From Corynebacterium haematomassiliense (GTDB lineage: Bacteria; Actinomycetota; Actinomycetes; Mycobacteriales; Mycobacteriaceae), in assembly GCF_013978595.1 (NCBI RefSeq), contig NZ_JACDTZ010000001.1, positions 1,426,001-1,490,000 of the forward strand: a stretch of 64,000 nucleotides of DNA, read 5' to 3'. Of the stretch, positions 34,881 to 43,213 are shown one piece after another (position 1 is the first letter of the stretch; every line of letters begins with the position of its first letter). Under the pieces are notes generated by a model. The model saw nothing but the letters and a program-made list of their open reading frames with translations. It was not told the origin of the DNA and searched no databases. Both the position numbers and the translations under genes were made by a program.

Positions 34881-37427
34881 CTACCTCGCGGTGACGTCCA
34901 GGCCCTCGCCACCGTCGGCGACGTCCACGTGGACCGTGTCGCCGTCGACGATCTCACCCGCCAGCAGCTTCTTGGCCAGGCGGTCGCCGATGGCCTGCTG
35001 GATTAGGCGGCGCAGCGGGCGGGCGCCGTAGGCCGGGTCGTAGCCGCGCTCGGCCAACCAGGACTTCGCGGAATCCGACACGTCGAGGGTCAGGCGACGG
35101 GCGGCGAGGCGCTCAGCCAGGCCGTCGAGCTGGATGTCCACGATGCCGACGAGCTGGTCCTGGCTCAGCGGGTCGAAGACCACCACGTCGTCGAGGCGGT
35201 TGATGAACTCCGGCTTGAAGTGGTGCTTCACCGCGTCCATGATCTGCTCGCGGTTGCCACCGGCGCCCAGGTTGGAGGTGAGGATGACCACGGTGTTGCG
35301 GAAATCCACCGTCCTACCCTGGCCGTCGGTGAGGCGACCTTCATCCAGAACCTGCAGAAGCACGTCGAAGACATCCGGGTGCGCCTTCTCGACCTCGTCG
35401 AAAAGCACCAGCGAGTACGGACGACGGCGCACGGCCTCGGTGAGCTGGCCGCCGGCGTCGAAGCCGACGTATCCCGGAGGAGCACCGACCAGGCGGGCGA
35501 CGGAGTGCTTCTCGCCGTACTCGGACATGTCGATGCGGATCATGGCCGACTCGTCGTCGAAGAGGAACTCCGACAACGACTTCGCCAGCTCCGTCTTACC
35601 CACGCCGGTGGGTCCGAGGAAGAGGAAGGAACCGATCGGGCGGTTCGGATCCGCCACGCCCGCGCGGGAGCGGCGCACCGCATCGGAGACCGCGACCACG
35701 GCTTCCTTCTGGCCCACGACGCGCTCGCCGAGCACGGACTCCATGTTCAGCAGCTTCTCGGTCTCGCCCTGCATCATCTTGCCCGCCGGGATACCGGTCC
35801 AGGAGGATACGACGTCCGCGATGATGTCCGGGGTGACCTCCTCTTCCAGCATGGTCTTGTTGCTGGCCTCGGATTCCACCTTGGCTACCTCTGCCTCGAG
35901 CTCCGGGATGCGGCCGTAGCGCAGCTCGGAGACCTTGGCGTAGTCGCCCTCGCGCTCCGCGATCTCGGACTCGTTGCGCAGGCGCTCGAGCTCCTCCTTC
36001 GCGGACTGGACCTTGTTCACCTCCGCCTTCTCGTTCTCCCAGCGCGCCTTCATCTCGCCGAGGCGCTCACGCTGGTCCGCGAGCTCTTCGCGCAGGTGCT
36101 CCAGGCGCTGCGCGGAGGCGGCGTCGGACTCCTTCTGCAGGGCGATCTCCTCGATCTCCAGGCGGCGCACGATGCGCTCGAGCTCGTCGATCTCCTGCGG
36201 GGAGGAGTCGATCTGCATGCGCAGGCGCGAGCCGGCCTCGTCGACCAGGTCGATGGCCTTGTCCGGCAGGAAGCGGTTGGTGATGTAGCGGTTGGACAGC
36301 TCCGCCGCCGACACCAGCGCCGAATCCTGGATGCGCACGCCGTGGTGCACCTCGTAGCGCTCCTTCAGGCCGCGCAGGATGCCGATGGTGTCCTCCACCG
36401 TCGGCTCGCCCACGTAGACCTGCTGGAAGCGGCGCTCCAGGGCGGCGTCCTTCTCGATGTACTGGCGGTACTCGTCCAGCGTGGTCGCGCCGACCAGGCG
36501 CAGCTCACCGCGGGCGAGCAGCGGCTTGATCATGTTGCCGGCGTCCATCGCGGAGTCCCCGGAGGCACCGGCGCCAACGATGGTGTGCAGCTCGTCGATA
36601 AAGGTGATGATCTGCCCGTTGGACTCCTTGATCTCGTCCAGCACAGCCTTGAGACGTTCCTCGAACTCGCCCCGGTACTTCGCGCCCGCGACCATGGAGC
36701 CCAGATCCAGCGAGATCAGCGTCTTGCCCTTGAGCGATTCCGGCACGTCGCCAGCCACGATGCGGCGGGCCAGGCCCTCCACAATCGCAGTCTTACCGAC
36801 GCCCGGCTCACCGATGAGCACCGGGTTGTTCTTCGTGCGACGGGAAAGCACCTGCACCACGCGGCGGATCTCCGAATCGCGCCCGATCACCGGGTCGATC
36901 TTGCCCTCGCGCGCACGCGCGGTCAGGTCCGTGGAGTACTTCTGCAGCGCCTGGAACTGATCTTCTGGATTGTCCGAGGTGACGGTCTTGCCGCCGCGCA
37001 CCGAGGAGAAGGCTTCCTTGAGCGCCTCGAAGGTGGCGCCGCGCTTCGTCAGCAGCTCAGCGGCGTCGTCGCCTCCCTTTGCGATGCTGGCCAAAAGGAC
37101 GTCGGCGGACACGAACTCGTCGCCAAGCTCGCCCGCGAGATCCTGCGCGTGTTGCAGTGCCGTCTGCAGGTCCCGGTTGATGCCCGGGTTGGCCATGTTC
37201 TGCCCCTGCGCGCTGGGGTAGGTGCTAATCAGCTCGCTGGCCTCGCGCGCGACGGTGTCTGGGTCCACGCCCGTGGCCTTGAGCACCGGGGCGGCGATGC
37301 CGTCCTCCTGCTTCAAAAGCGCTTCCAGCACGTGCGCCGGGCGCATCTCCGGGTTGCCGGCGGCAGAGGCGCGCATCTGCGCCTGCTGCAGGGCCTCCTG
37401 TGTCTTCTGCGTGTATTTATTCGCCAT
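34881..37427 (-). CDS. clpB: ATP-dependent disaggregase ClpB
   Basis: 848 residues, full length. ClpB rescues aggregated proteins together with DnaK. Order: N-terminal Clp-N repeats (1-150), first AAA+ domain with GEPGVGKTA (about residue 205), the long M-domain coiled coil (about 405-525, with [20 protein letters not shown]), second AAA+ domain with GPTGVGKTE (about 605), and C-terminal D2-small domain. HspR/HAIR and SigH-type sites lie upstream, fitting heat-shock control. panC follows 11 nt downstream. Confidence 0.97.
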   Translation of the reverse strand: MANKYTQKTQEALQQAQMRASAAGNPEMRPAHVLEALLKQEDGIAAPVLKATGVDPDTVAREASELISTYPSAQGQNMANPGINRDLQTALQHAQDLAGELGDEFVSADVLLASIAKGGDDAAELLTKRGATFEALKEAFSSVRGGKTVTSDNPEDQFQALQKYSTDLTARAREGKIDPVIGRDSEIRRVVQVLSRRTKNNPVLIGEPGVGKTAIVEGLARRIVAGDVPESLKGKTLISLDLGSMVAGAKYRGEFEERLKAVLDEIKESNGQIITFIDELHTIVGAGASGDSAMDAGNMIKPLLARGELRLVGATTLDEYRQYIEKDAALERRFQQVYVGEPTVEDTIGILRGLKERYEVHHGVRIQDSALVSAAELSNRYITNRFLPDKAIDLVDEAGSRLRMQIDSSPQEIDELERIVRRLEIEEIALQKESDAASAQRLEHLREELADQRERLGEMKARWENEKAEVNKVQSAKEELERLRNESEIAEREGDYAKVSELRYGRIPELEAEVAKVESEASNKTMLEEEVTPDIIADVVSSWTGIPAGKMMQGETEKLLNMESVLGERVVGQKEAVVAVSDAVRRSRAGVADPNRPIGSFLFLGPTGVGKTELAKSLSEFLFDDESAMIRIDMSEYGEKHSVARLVGAPPGYVGFDAGGQLTEAVRRRPYSLVLFDEVEKAHPDVFDVLLQVLDEGRLTDGQGRTVDFRNTVVILTSNLGAGGNREQIMDAVKHHFKPEFINRLDDVVVFDPLSQDQLVGIVDIQLDGLAERLAARRLTLDVSDSAKSWLAERGYDPAYGARPLRRLIQQAIGDRLAKKLLAGEIVDGDTVHVDVADGGEGLDVTAR

Positions 37428-37473
37428 GATTCCATGGTCCTTTCTTGCCTAATGTTTGTTTCGCACTAGGTGT

Positions 37474-37506
37474 AACGCACAAGAAGTTGAGTCTGTTCCT
37501 GTCAAC
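37474..37506 (-). promoter_or_regulatory. HAIR operator and SigH-type promoter of clpB
   Basis: HAIR-like repeat GTTGAGT-N7-TGTCAAC at 37486-37506 (consensus CTTGAGT-N7-ACTCAAG). On the minus strand, GGAACA (37499-37494) and GTT (37476-37474) with a 17-nt spacer look like a SigH promoter inside the HAIR region. HspR is encoded in this window. Confidence 0.65.
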
Positions 37507-37514
37507 GGCAAAAA

Positions 37515-37617
37515 AGGTGCGCGGGGTTGGCTCAAAGTAGCATCGCACCAGATCACACGCGGGGGATACCCCCTTCAACAAAGAAACCCGCTAGGCGCGA
37601 AACCTAGCGGGGATTCT
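37515..37617 (+). ncRNA. Candidate structured RNA with its own terminator
   Basis: Between the divergent genes clpB (minus) and the Abi-like gene (plus) lies a good rho-independent-like hairpin, CCCGCTAGG / CCTAGCGGG (37587-37611) then ATTCTTATT, where no gene should need one. Upstream on the plus strand are GGTGCG...CGCACC (37518-37550) and GGGGGATACCCCC (37561-37573). Three stems in 100 nt suggest a small RNA, but no clear promoter is seen, so this is only a candidate. The hairpin could also be a leftover terminator from a lost gene. Confidence 0.3.
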
Positions 37618-37670
37618 TATTGATACCGGATTTTAACCCGTCTTGTAGTTGCCAGTGTAAATATGAGTTC

Positions 37671-38417
37671 GTGCAAACGCAAACCACCTTGGCTATCACC
37701 AAAGCCTTGTCGGACGCCCGCTTCGATACATACCGGACCGTCGCTGGGGGCTCCGACGCGAAGGCACTTGAAATCTATTTATGGAATATTGGGGCGGCCG
37801 GTGCCGTCGCTGCGACCACCGGAATGGTCGAGGTGCAGCTGCGCAACAGTATCGACGCTCTACTTCAAGGGTGGAACGAGAACGAGCCCGTAAACGAGCC
37901 CGGTCGATCAGAACCGTATCCCCGCGGATGGCTTAAAGATCCTGCGCCGCGGCTCCGGCAGATTATCTCGCCCGCCAACCGGCCACCCATGTGGAAGAAG
38001 GCTGAACCCGCCCTTCTGGGCGAAGACGGCAACCCAACAAAGCCCAACCCAACGCATGACGATCTTGTGGCAGCCCTGCCGTTCGGATCCTGGTTGTTCC
38101 TTCTGCCACGCCCCGAAGTAACTTCCTCCCAGAACCCCAGGATGAGGATTTGGAACGAGGCTCTCAGTTCGGCATTTGCCCCTAAGCAGGGATCTTCGTT
38201 CCAACATGCGAGCCACGCCGTGATCTATAAGTGGGCGAGCACCGTGCGATTCGCCCGCAATCGAGCGAGCCACTTGGAACCGCTTTTGGAGCCAACCGAG
38301 CTCATGCGGTACCACAAAGTCTGTCTCCGCCTAATGAACTCGATGAATCCTGCGGCAGCGTCTTGGTTAGCCGGCCAGCAGTATATCCCTGCCGCTTTGC
38401 GCCGCCGGCCGTTCTAA
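37671..38417 (+). CDS. Abi-like HEPN-domain protein
   Basis: 248 residues from a GTG at 37671; an in-frame TTG at 37620 abuts a terminator hairpin and is less likely. The N-terminal block ALEIYLWNIGAAGAVAATTG, MVEVQLRNSIDALLQGW and the C-terminal ARNRASHLEPLL (R196 and H201, an Rx4H HEPN motif) match the Abi-family pattern, where such proteins are predicted RNases in abortive infection or toxin-antitoxin settings. No antitoxin partner is evident next to it. Lower GC than clpB and gltS suggests transfer. It converges on gltS with a 10-nt gap. Confidence 0.7.
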   Translation: MQTQTTLAITKALSDARFDTYRTVAGGSDAKALEIYLWNIGAAGAVAATTGMVEVQLRNSIDALLQGWNENEPVNEPGRSEPYPRGWLKDPAPRLRQIISPANRPPMWKKAEPALLGEDGNPTKPNPTHDDLVAALPFGSWLFLLPRPEVTSSQNPRMRIWNEALSSAFAPKQGSSFQHASHAVIYKWASTVRFARNRASHLEPLLEPTELMRYHKVCLRLMNSMNPAAASWLAGQQYIPAALRRRPF

Positions 38418-38427
38418 GCACCAAGCT

Positions 38428-39759
38428 TTACGACGATCTCGCGACCGGTATCCACTTCATCGCGTAAGCAAGCACGACCACCCCGACCGCGATGGCGAAG
38501 GCGATCCAGCCGAAGACGGCGGTAAAGCCCGCGATGACCGCGATCGGCGCAATGATGGTGGTGCCGATTTCGAACGGGGCGAAACCGACGTAGGCCACGC
38601 CGTACTCGTTGAGCGTGCCGGACTTGAGCTTCGGGTCCACCATCTTCAAAAGCGCGATGCCGGTGGCCACTGCGGCGGTGGCCCAGCCCCAGCCGAACAG
38701 GCCGCGCTCGAGCCACTTGTCGCCGAAGAAGGTCGGGCCGGCCCAGAACATCCACACCACGCAGAACAGGGTGCCCAGCACGAAGATAAGCACGAGCGCC
38801 TGCCAGTAGCCGGCCAGCGCTGCGGGCACGATGGAGGCGATGCCGAAGGCGATCATGTAGTCCGTGGCCGCACCGGAAACAGAGTTGATGGTGGAGCTGT
38901 CCAGGTAGTTCGGGCGGCCGGCGAGCTTGAGCAGCAGGCGGCCGATAAGCCCGATGACGAACGCCATGGCGAACAGCGGGATGGACACGTTCGGCCACTG
39001 GCCCTTGATCACGCTGTTGACCATGTAGGCGATGAGCACGGTGAAGACGATGAAGCCGGCGTGCAGCGCCAGCGGCTCGATGGACGACGGGTTGGTGGTG
39101 GCCTTGCCGATGGAGGGGCGCTCGTCTTCGTTGTGGATGTAGCCGGTGCGCAGGTCGTCGGGAAGCGTGCCGGCGAGCTGGGAGGCCTTGCCCTTGCGGA
39201 TACCCCAGTTGGCCATGATCACACCACCCACGATGGCCACCAGGGTGCCCACGGTGGCGGAGGTGAAGCCGATGGAGGACGCGCCCTCCACGCCGATCTC
39301 CTCGAGCGCGGAGCCCACGGCCGCCGCGGTGCCGAAGCCGCCGACGAAGCCGACCGGCAGCATCATGCCGAACCACGGTTCAGTGCCGAACACCGGCGCG
39401 AACAGGTACACGCCGAGCAGCACGAACAGGCCCCATTGGCCCATGAACATGGCGGTGGAGTAGCCCCACATGTTGCGGGCGCCGGAGGCGACGGAGCCGC
39501 CGAGCTCCATCGAGTAGGCCATGGACGCGAACACCACCGCGATCAGGAGCGTGGTGTAGGTGCCCACCTGGTCGGACCAGTGGATCACGCCCAGGATCTC
39601 GTCGCCCAGCAGCAGGCCGAGCAGTCCCGCGGTGATCGGAGCAGGCAGCAGCAGCGCCTGCAGCACCTTCAGCCGGTTGCGCAAAATGTTGCCGACGATG
39701 AGTAGGACCGAAATCCAGCCGATGTCCGTGAGCAGCGTATACGGGGTGAATTCCACCAC
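38428..39759 (-). CDS. gltS: Sodium/glutamate symporter
   Basis: 443 residues, about 12 hydrophobic segments. GltS takes up glutamate with sodium. Family segments: TLLIAVVFASMAYSMELGGS, MMLPVGFVGGFGTAAAVGSA (the conserved Gly/Ala-rich re-entrant motif) and its C-terminal counterpart. The start chosen is ATG at 39759 (MVEFTPYTLLTDIGWISV). It is divergent from the globin-reductase gene, with 77 nt between. Confidence 0.93.
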   Translation of the reverse strand: MVEFTPYTLLTDIGWISVLLIVGNILRNRLKVLQALLLPAPITAGLLGLLLGDEILGVIHWSDQVGTYTTLLIAVVFASMAYSMELGGSVASGARNMWGYSTAMFMGQWGLFVLLGVYLFAPVFGTEPWFGMMLPVGFVGGFGTAAAVGSALEEIGVEGASSIGFTSATVGTLVAIVGGVIMANWGIRKGKASQLAGTLPDDLRTGYIHNEDERPSIGKATTNPSSIEPLALHAGFIVFTVLIAYMVNSVIKGQWPNVSIPLFAMAFVIGLIGRLLLKLAGRPNYLDSSTINSVSGAATDYMIAFGIASIVPAALAGYWQALVLIFVLGTLFCVVWMFWAGPTFFGDKWLERGLFGWGWATAAVATGIALLKMVDPKLKSGTLNEYGVAYVGFAPFEIGTTIIAPIAVIAGFTAVFGWIAFAIAVGVVVLAYAMKWIPVARSS

Positions 39760-39836
39760 AGCACCTCTTTTCTATCCACTTATCACATTCAAGCCGGGTG
39801 CAACTTTAGCCCACAGGCGCTAGGTAACCTGTTTTC

Positions 39837-40850
39837 ATGCCTTCCGCCCACTTTGCCGAGATACTGCGCACCCACGGCCCGCAGGTCAGCCGCGCGTGGC
39901 GCGCCCGCTTCTCCGAGGCGTACCCGCAAGCAGAAATGATGCTGCCTCCTGGCGACGAGATGCCGCCAGTCCTCATGCGCGCCGCCCTCGCCGTGCTCGA
40001 GCGCCCCGCCGATAAGGTCCGCGACGATCTGAAGGCGTTGGCGCTGGACCTGCGCCGCACAGGGTTCCCGGCCGAGGAGTACCCCAATGCGGTGCACATG
40101 CTTATCGACGAAGCCGGGGCCGACGCGCCCGAACTGATCCAGGCGGCGGAGCTCATGCGCAATGCCGCCTCACAGGCGGACGTTGCTGGCGTGCCTGCCG
40201 CCACCGCCGCGCAGGTGACCAGCGTGGAGCGCCGCGGCGGGGTGCAGGTCGTGCGCCTGGAGGCCGGCACGCCGGTGCCCTACGCCCCCGGACAGGTCAT
40301 CCCGGTGATGTCGCCGAATCGCCCCGGCGAGTGGACCGGCCTGGTCCCCGCGCTGCCGTCCAACCAGCTCGGGCAGCTGGAGTTCCACGTTCCCGACGAG
40401 ATGCAGTTGCAGCCGGGCGACTGGTTGACGTTGGGGGCGGCGCGGGGCGGGGTACGCGGGGACGTCGATAGGCAATTGCTCCTGGTTGCCGCCGAGGGTG
40501 GGTTCGCGGCGGCGAAGGCGCTGGTCTTCCACTATTTGGAGCAGACCGATCCGCCGGAGGTGCACCTCGTGGTCGGTGCGAGCGGGCCGGAGGGGTTCTA
40601 CGACACGGCGGCGCTGGACGCACTTGCCAAGGCGCAGGACTGGCTGGACGTGGCGTGGATTGCGCAGTCGCGGGTGGGTGCGCCGCTGGAGCAGGTGGTT
40701 TCCGGCGCCGGGATGTGGTGGGGCCGCGAGGTGATCGTGTGCGCGAATGAGGAGCGCGCGGTGAGCCTGGCCGCGGCGCTGGAGGTGGCCGGGGCGCGGG
40801 ACGTGCAGACCGTCGCCCCCGATGCGGCGCCGGAGTGGTTTAGCGCATAG
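39837..40850 (+). CDS. Globin-like / FAD-NAD(P)H reductase fusion protein
   Basis: 337 residues. The N-terminal 120 residues are helical and globin-like (FAEILRTHGPQVSRAWRARF then PNAVHMLIDEAGADAPELIQ), and the C-terminal two thirds resemble an FNR-type flavin reductase: VVRLEAGTPVPYAPGQVIPV (FAD-binding), LLVAAEGGFAAAKALVFHYL (NAD(P)H pyrophosphate loop) and REVIVCANEE. The order is that of flavohaemoproteins, but the globin half is very divergent and a proximal haem His is not certain, so NO detoxification is only a possibility. A repeat-box copy in frame (40464-40474) encodes DVDRQ at the domain boundary. Its stop overlaps the convergent nitrilase stop by 11 nt. Confidence 0.8.
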   Translation: MPSAHFAEILRTHGPQVSRAWRARFSEAYPQAEMMLPPGDEMPPVLMRAALAVLERPADKVRDDLKALALDLRRTGFPAEEYPNAVHMLIDEAGADAPELIQAAELMRNAASQADVAGVPAATAAQVTSVERRGGVQVVRLEAGTPVPYAPGQVIPVMSPNRPGEWTGLVPALPSNQLGQLEFHVPDEMQLQPGDWLTLGAARGGVRGDVDRQLLLVAAEGGFAAAKALVFHYLEQTDPPEVHLVVGASGPEGFYDTAALDALAKAQDWLDVAWIAQSRVGAPLEQVVSGAGMWWGREVIVCANEERAVSLAAALEVAGARDVQTVAPDAAPEWFSA

Positions 40851-41670
40851 CGCTGTGCTGCCTAATCGCCTCTAGCGGCAGCTGCTTGCGTGCCTCGTCT
40901 GCGTCAGTCGGGTCGATCTCCACCACCAGGGTTTCCGGGCCGTAGCCGGCCTCCGCGAGGCGTGTGCCAAACGGGTCCACCACCACCGAATGCCCCGCGC
41001 CCGTGGGGCCTGAGGGCTCGCCGGCCTTGGCTTCGAAGTCCGGGCGCGCCTGGTCGGCCGCCGCGATGAACACCCCGGCGTCCAGCGCACGCGCGGCGGT
41101 GAGGATGTGCCACTGCCCCACCTTGCCCGGCCCGTCCGCCCAGCTCGTGGGTACCACAACCACCTTTGCGCCGCGTTGGGCAAGCTGTTGGAACTGCTCC
41201 GGGAAGCGGATGTCAAAGCAGGTGGCCACCCCCACCGTCACGCCGTCGTGGACGAACGTGACCAGCTCACCACCTGCGCGCACTGTGTCCGACTCCTTGT
41301 AGTTGAAGGCGTCGTAAGTGTGGATCTTGTCGTATCCCTTATGCACCCCGCCGCCGGTGATCAGCGCGGTGTTGTAGACGCGGTTGAGTTCCTTGCCGTC
41401 CACGGTGTTGGTGTCTGCGGGGCGGAACATGCCGGCGACGATGGTGACGCGGAGCTCGTCACTAAGCTTTTTGAGCCCTGTGGCGAACGGACCGTCCAGC
41501 TCTTCTGCCTGCGTATCCAGCCGCCCCTGCCCGAACGCCTGGCTGGCGGCCTCGGGCAGGACGATCAGCGTTGCGCCTTGGGCGGCGGCGTCGCGGACCA
41601 GCGGTTCGATGGCGGCCAAATTTTCCATCTTGTCGCTGCCGGAGGCGAATTGCAATAGCGCGATCTTCAT
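40840..41670 (-). CDS. Nitrilase-superfamily carbon-nitrogen hydrolase
   Basis: 276 residues with the Glu-Lys-Cys triad: LPEAASQAFG (Glu about residue 40), GYDKIHTYD (Lys) and VGVATCFDIRFPE (Cys). Members hydrolyse C-N bonds in small amides such as deaminated glutathione or omega-amides; the substrate is not evident here. Its ATG (41670) lies inside a DnaA box. Convergent overlap with the globin-reductase gene. Confidence 0.92.
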   Translation of the reverse strand: MKIALLQFASGSDKMENLAAIEPLVRDAAAQGATLIVLPEAASQAFGQGRLDTQAEELDGPFATGLKKLSDELRVTIVAGMFRPADTNTVDGKELNRVYNTALITGGGVHKGYDKIHTYDAFNYKESDTVRAGGELVTFVHDGVTVGVATCFDIRFPEQFQQLAQRGAKVVVVPTSWADGPGKVGQWHILTAARALDAGVFIAAADQARPDFEAKAGEPSGPTGAGHSVVVDPFGTRLAEAGYGPETLVVEIDPTDADEARKQLPLEAIRQHSAMR

Positions 41671-41709
41671 GTGGATAACTCTAGGTGCGCCTCAAGGGAG
41701 TTATCCACA
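41670..41709. promoter_or_regulatory. Inverted pair of consensus DnaA boxes
   Basis: TGTGGATAACT (41670-41680) and its exact complement AGTTATCCACA (41699-41709) form an 11-bp inverted repeat with an 18-nt spacer. Each arm contains the consensus DnaA box TTATCCACA. The pair covers the nitrilase start and the upstream region of the divergent small-gene/DUF1023 unit. Confidence 0.75.
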
Positions 41710-41761
41710 GATTTGGAACAGGGTATTGCGTCGGCTGTTGCGTTCGCGGATGGTTCGTTGC

Positions 41762-42013
41762 ATGACATTTCTTCAACTGACCACAGAGACCGCACGTGCC
41801 GCCCGCAGCTGCATCCGCAGCTTCGGCGCCCTTCCCACCGCCCACCTGAGCCCGTCGCGCTCCGCATCCGCGCTCGCAACGTTGCAGGACACGGAGCATT
41901 TGCTTGTCGACGACACCACGTCCCGCCTTGACACCCACCTCCACGATGTCGCCGCGTTTGCGTCCGAAGTGGAGCAGGCAGATGCCCGATTCGGCAAGGA
42001 GCTCACGCCATGA
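41762..42013 (+). CDS. Small protein upstream of DUF1023 hydrolase, 83 aa
   Basis: An 83-residue frame (MTFLQLTTETARAARSCIRS ... ARFGKELTP), predicted mostly helical, that overlaps the next gene by 4 nt (ATGA). No RBS is strong, but the overlap and shared direction support a real gene. Size and helicity resemble the WXG100/ESX-like small helical proteins found beside DUF1023 hydrolases in actinobacteria, though no W-x-G is seen. Function unknown. Confidence 0.6.
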   Translation: MTFLQLTTETARAARSCIRSFGALPTAHLSPSRSASALATLQDTEHLLVDDTTSRLDTHLHDVAAFASEVEQADARFGKELTP

Positions 42014-43155
42014 CATACAAACCAGCACTGATCGCATCCGAATTGTTCGCCGCGGCCGCCGCCACCAGATTGGCCGCTGAGGGTACGCGAGAGCGCGCGG
42101 AACACGCGCCGTTTTCAGCCGCTGTGATTGCGGATTCCGGGTTCCGCGGCCCCGCGTTCGAGGTCTCTGCGGCCAGGTTTGCGGACTACGGCTCGTCGCT
42201 AGGCGCAAGCGCCGAGCGGCTGGAGCAAGCCTCGGTGGCTTTGGTCGCCGCCGCCGCCCTGCAGCAGCAGTTAGACGAGGCCGCCCAGTTCATCGGCATG
42301 TACTCCCATTCCCGCGTCGTGCTGTGGCTCAACGGCATGTCCATGATGCTGGACCTGAGGCTGTCTCGGACCCTGCTGGGCGCATCTGGTAAAGAGCAGG
42401 ACTACGACCCGCTGTTCGACCACCCGGACGAGTCCTTCGAATCCCTGCACGCCCGGCACGCGCAGACGGTGCCGGCCTCCACGCTGCGCGCGGTGGAGGA
42501 CGCCGGCGGCGTTCTCCTGGAGGCCGGGCCGACGGCGAGCACGGTGCTCGTCGGCGACGCGGTGGACCCGGCGCGCGTGATCACCATGGTCGCAGGCGCG
42601 ACCACCGGCAAACCATCGCAGCTGCCGGGCGAGCTGGAAAAGGCCCGGATGCTCTCGGAGAAAACCGGGGCCGCGGTGGTGGTGTGGCAGGGCTACGCCC
42701 CTCCCCCGCTACTCACGGACGCAGCCTCGCCCCACCGCGCCCACGCCGGCGCGGACGACCTCGCCATGTTCCAAGCCGCGCTGGAGGAGCGCTTCCCTGA
42801 CGCGCAAAAGACCGTGGTGTCCCACAGCTACGGCACGCTTTTGGCCACCAAGGCGGCGCACCAGCACGGGTTGCTCGCGGACGACCTGTGGATCCTGGGC
42901 AGCGCTGGCGTGTCTGGCGAGCACGTCTCAAAGCTGACGCTCGCCGGACCGGAGGCGACGGTGCACGTGGTGGATTCCCCCGAAGACCCGATCCTGCTGC
43001 TGCGCTCCGGGCCGACGGCGGCGCTCGGCTCGTCGCCGTCGTACATCGGGTGGGGCGGCGAGCGTGTGCTGGGTGTGAGAGGCGACCACACCGACTACTT
43101 CACAGACCCCGCGTTCTTGTCTGCTTTGCAACAGCGCGCCGACCCGCCTGCGTAA
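42010..43155 (+). CDS. DUF1023-type alpha/beta hydrolase
   Basis: 381 residues. The N-terminal third is helical (FAAAAATRLAAEGTRERAEH, EQASVALVAAAALQQQLDEA), and the rest resembles DUF1023 alpha/beta hydrolases. TVVSHSYGTLLATKAA contains the nucleophile elbow SHSYG, and the closing GVRGDHTDYF supplies the late His. AGATTGKPSQLPGELEKAR and VVVWQGYAPPP match family blocks. Substrate unknown. It starts inside the stop of the small upstream gene and precedes the pyruvate oxidase by 58 nt. Confidence 0.85.
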   Translation: MTYKPALIASELFAAAAATRLAAEGTRERAEHAPFSAAVIADSGFRGPAFEVSAARFADYGSSLGASAERLEQASVALVAAAALQQQLDEAAQFIGMYSHSRVVLWLNGMSMMLDLRLSRTLLGASGKEQDYDPLFDHPDESFESLHARHAQTVPASTLRAVEDAGGVLLEAGPTASTVLVGDAVDPARVITMVAGATTGKPSQLPGELEKARMLSEKTGAAVVVWQGYAPPPLLTDAASPHRAHAGADDLAMFQAALEERFPDAQKTVVSHSYGTLLATKAAHQHGLLADDLWILGSAGVSGEHVSKLTLAGPEATVHVVDSPEDPILLLRSGPTAALGSSPSYIGWGGERVLGVRGDHTDYFTDPAFLSALQQRADPPA

Positions 43156-43213
43156 ATGTCGTTACCATGGCGCACGTTGAATGAAACCACCTATAAGGAG
43201 AATTAGGTAGACA

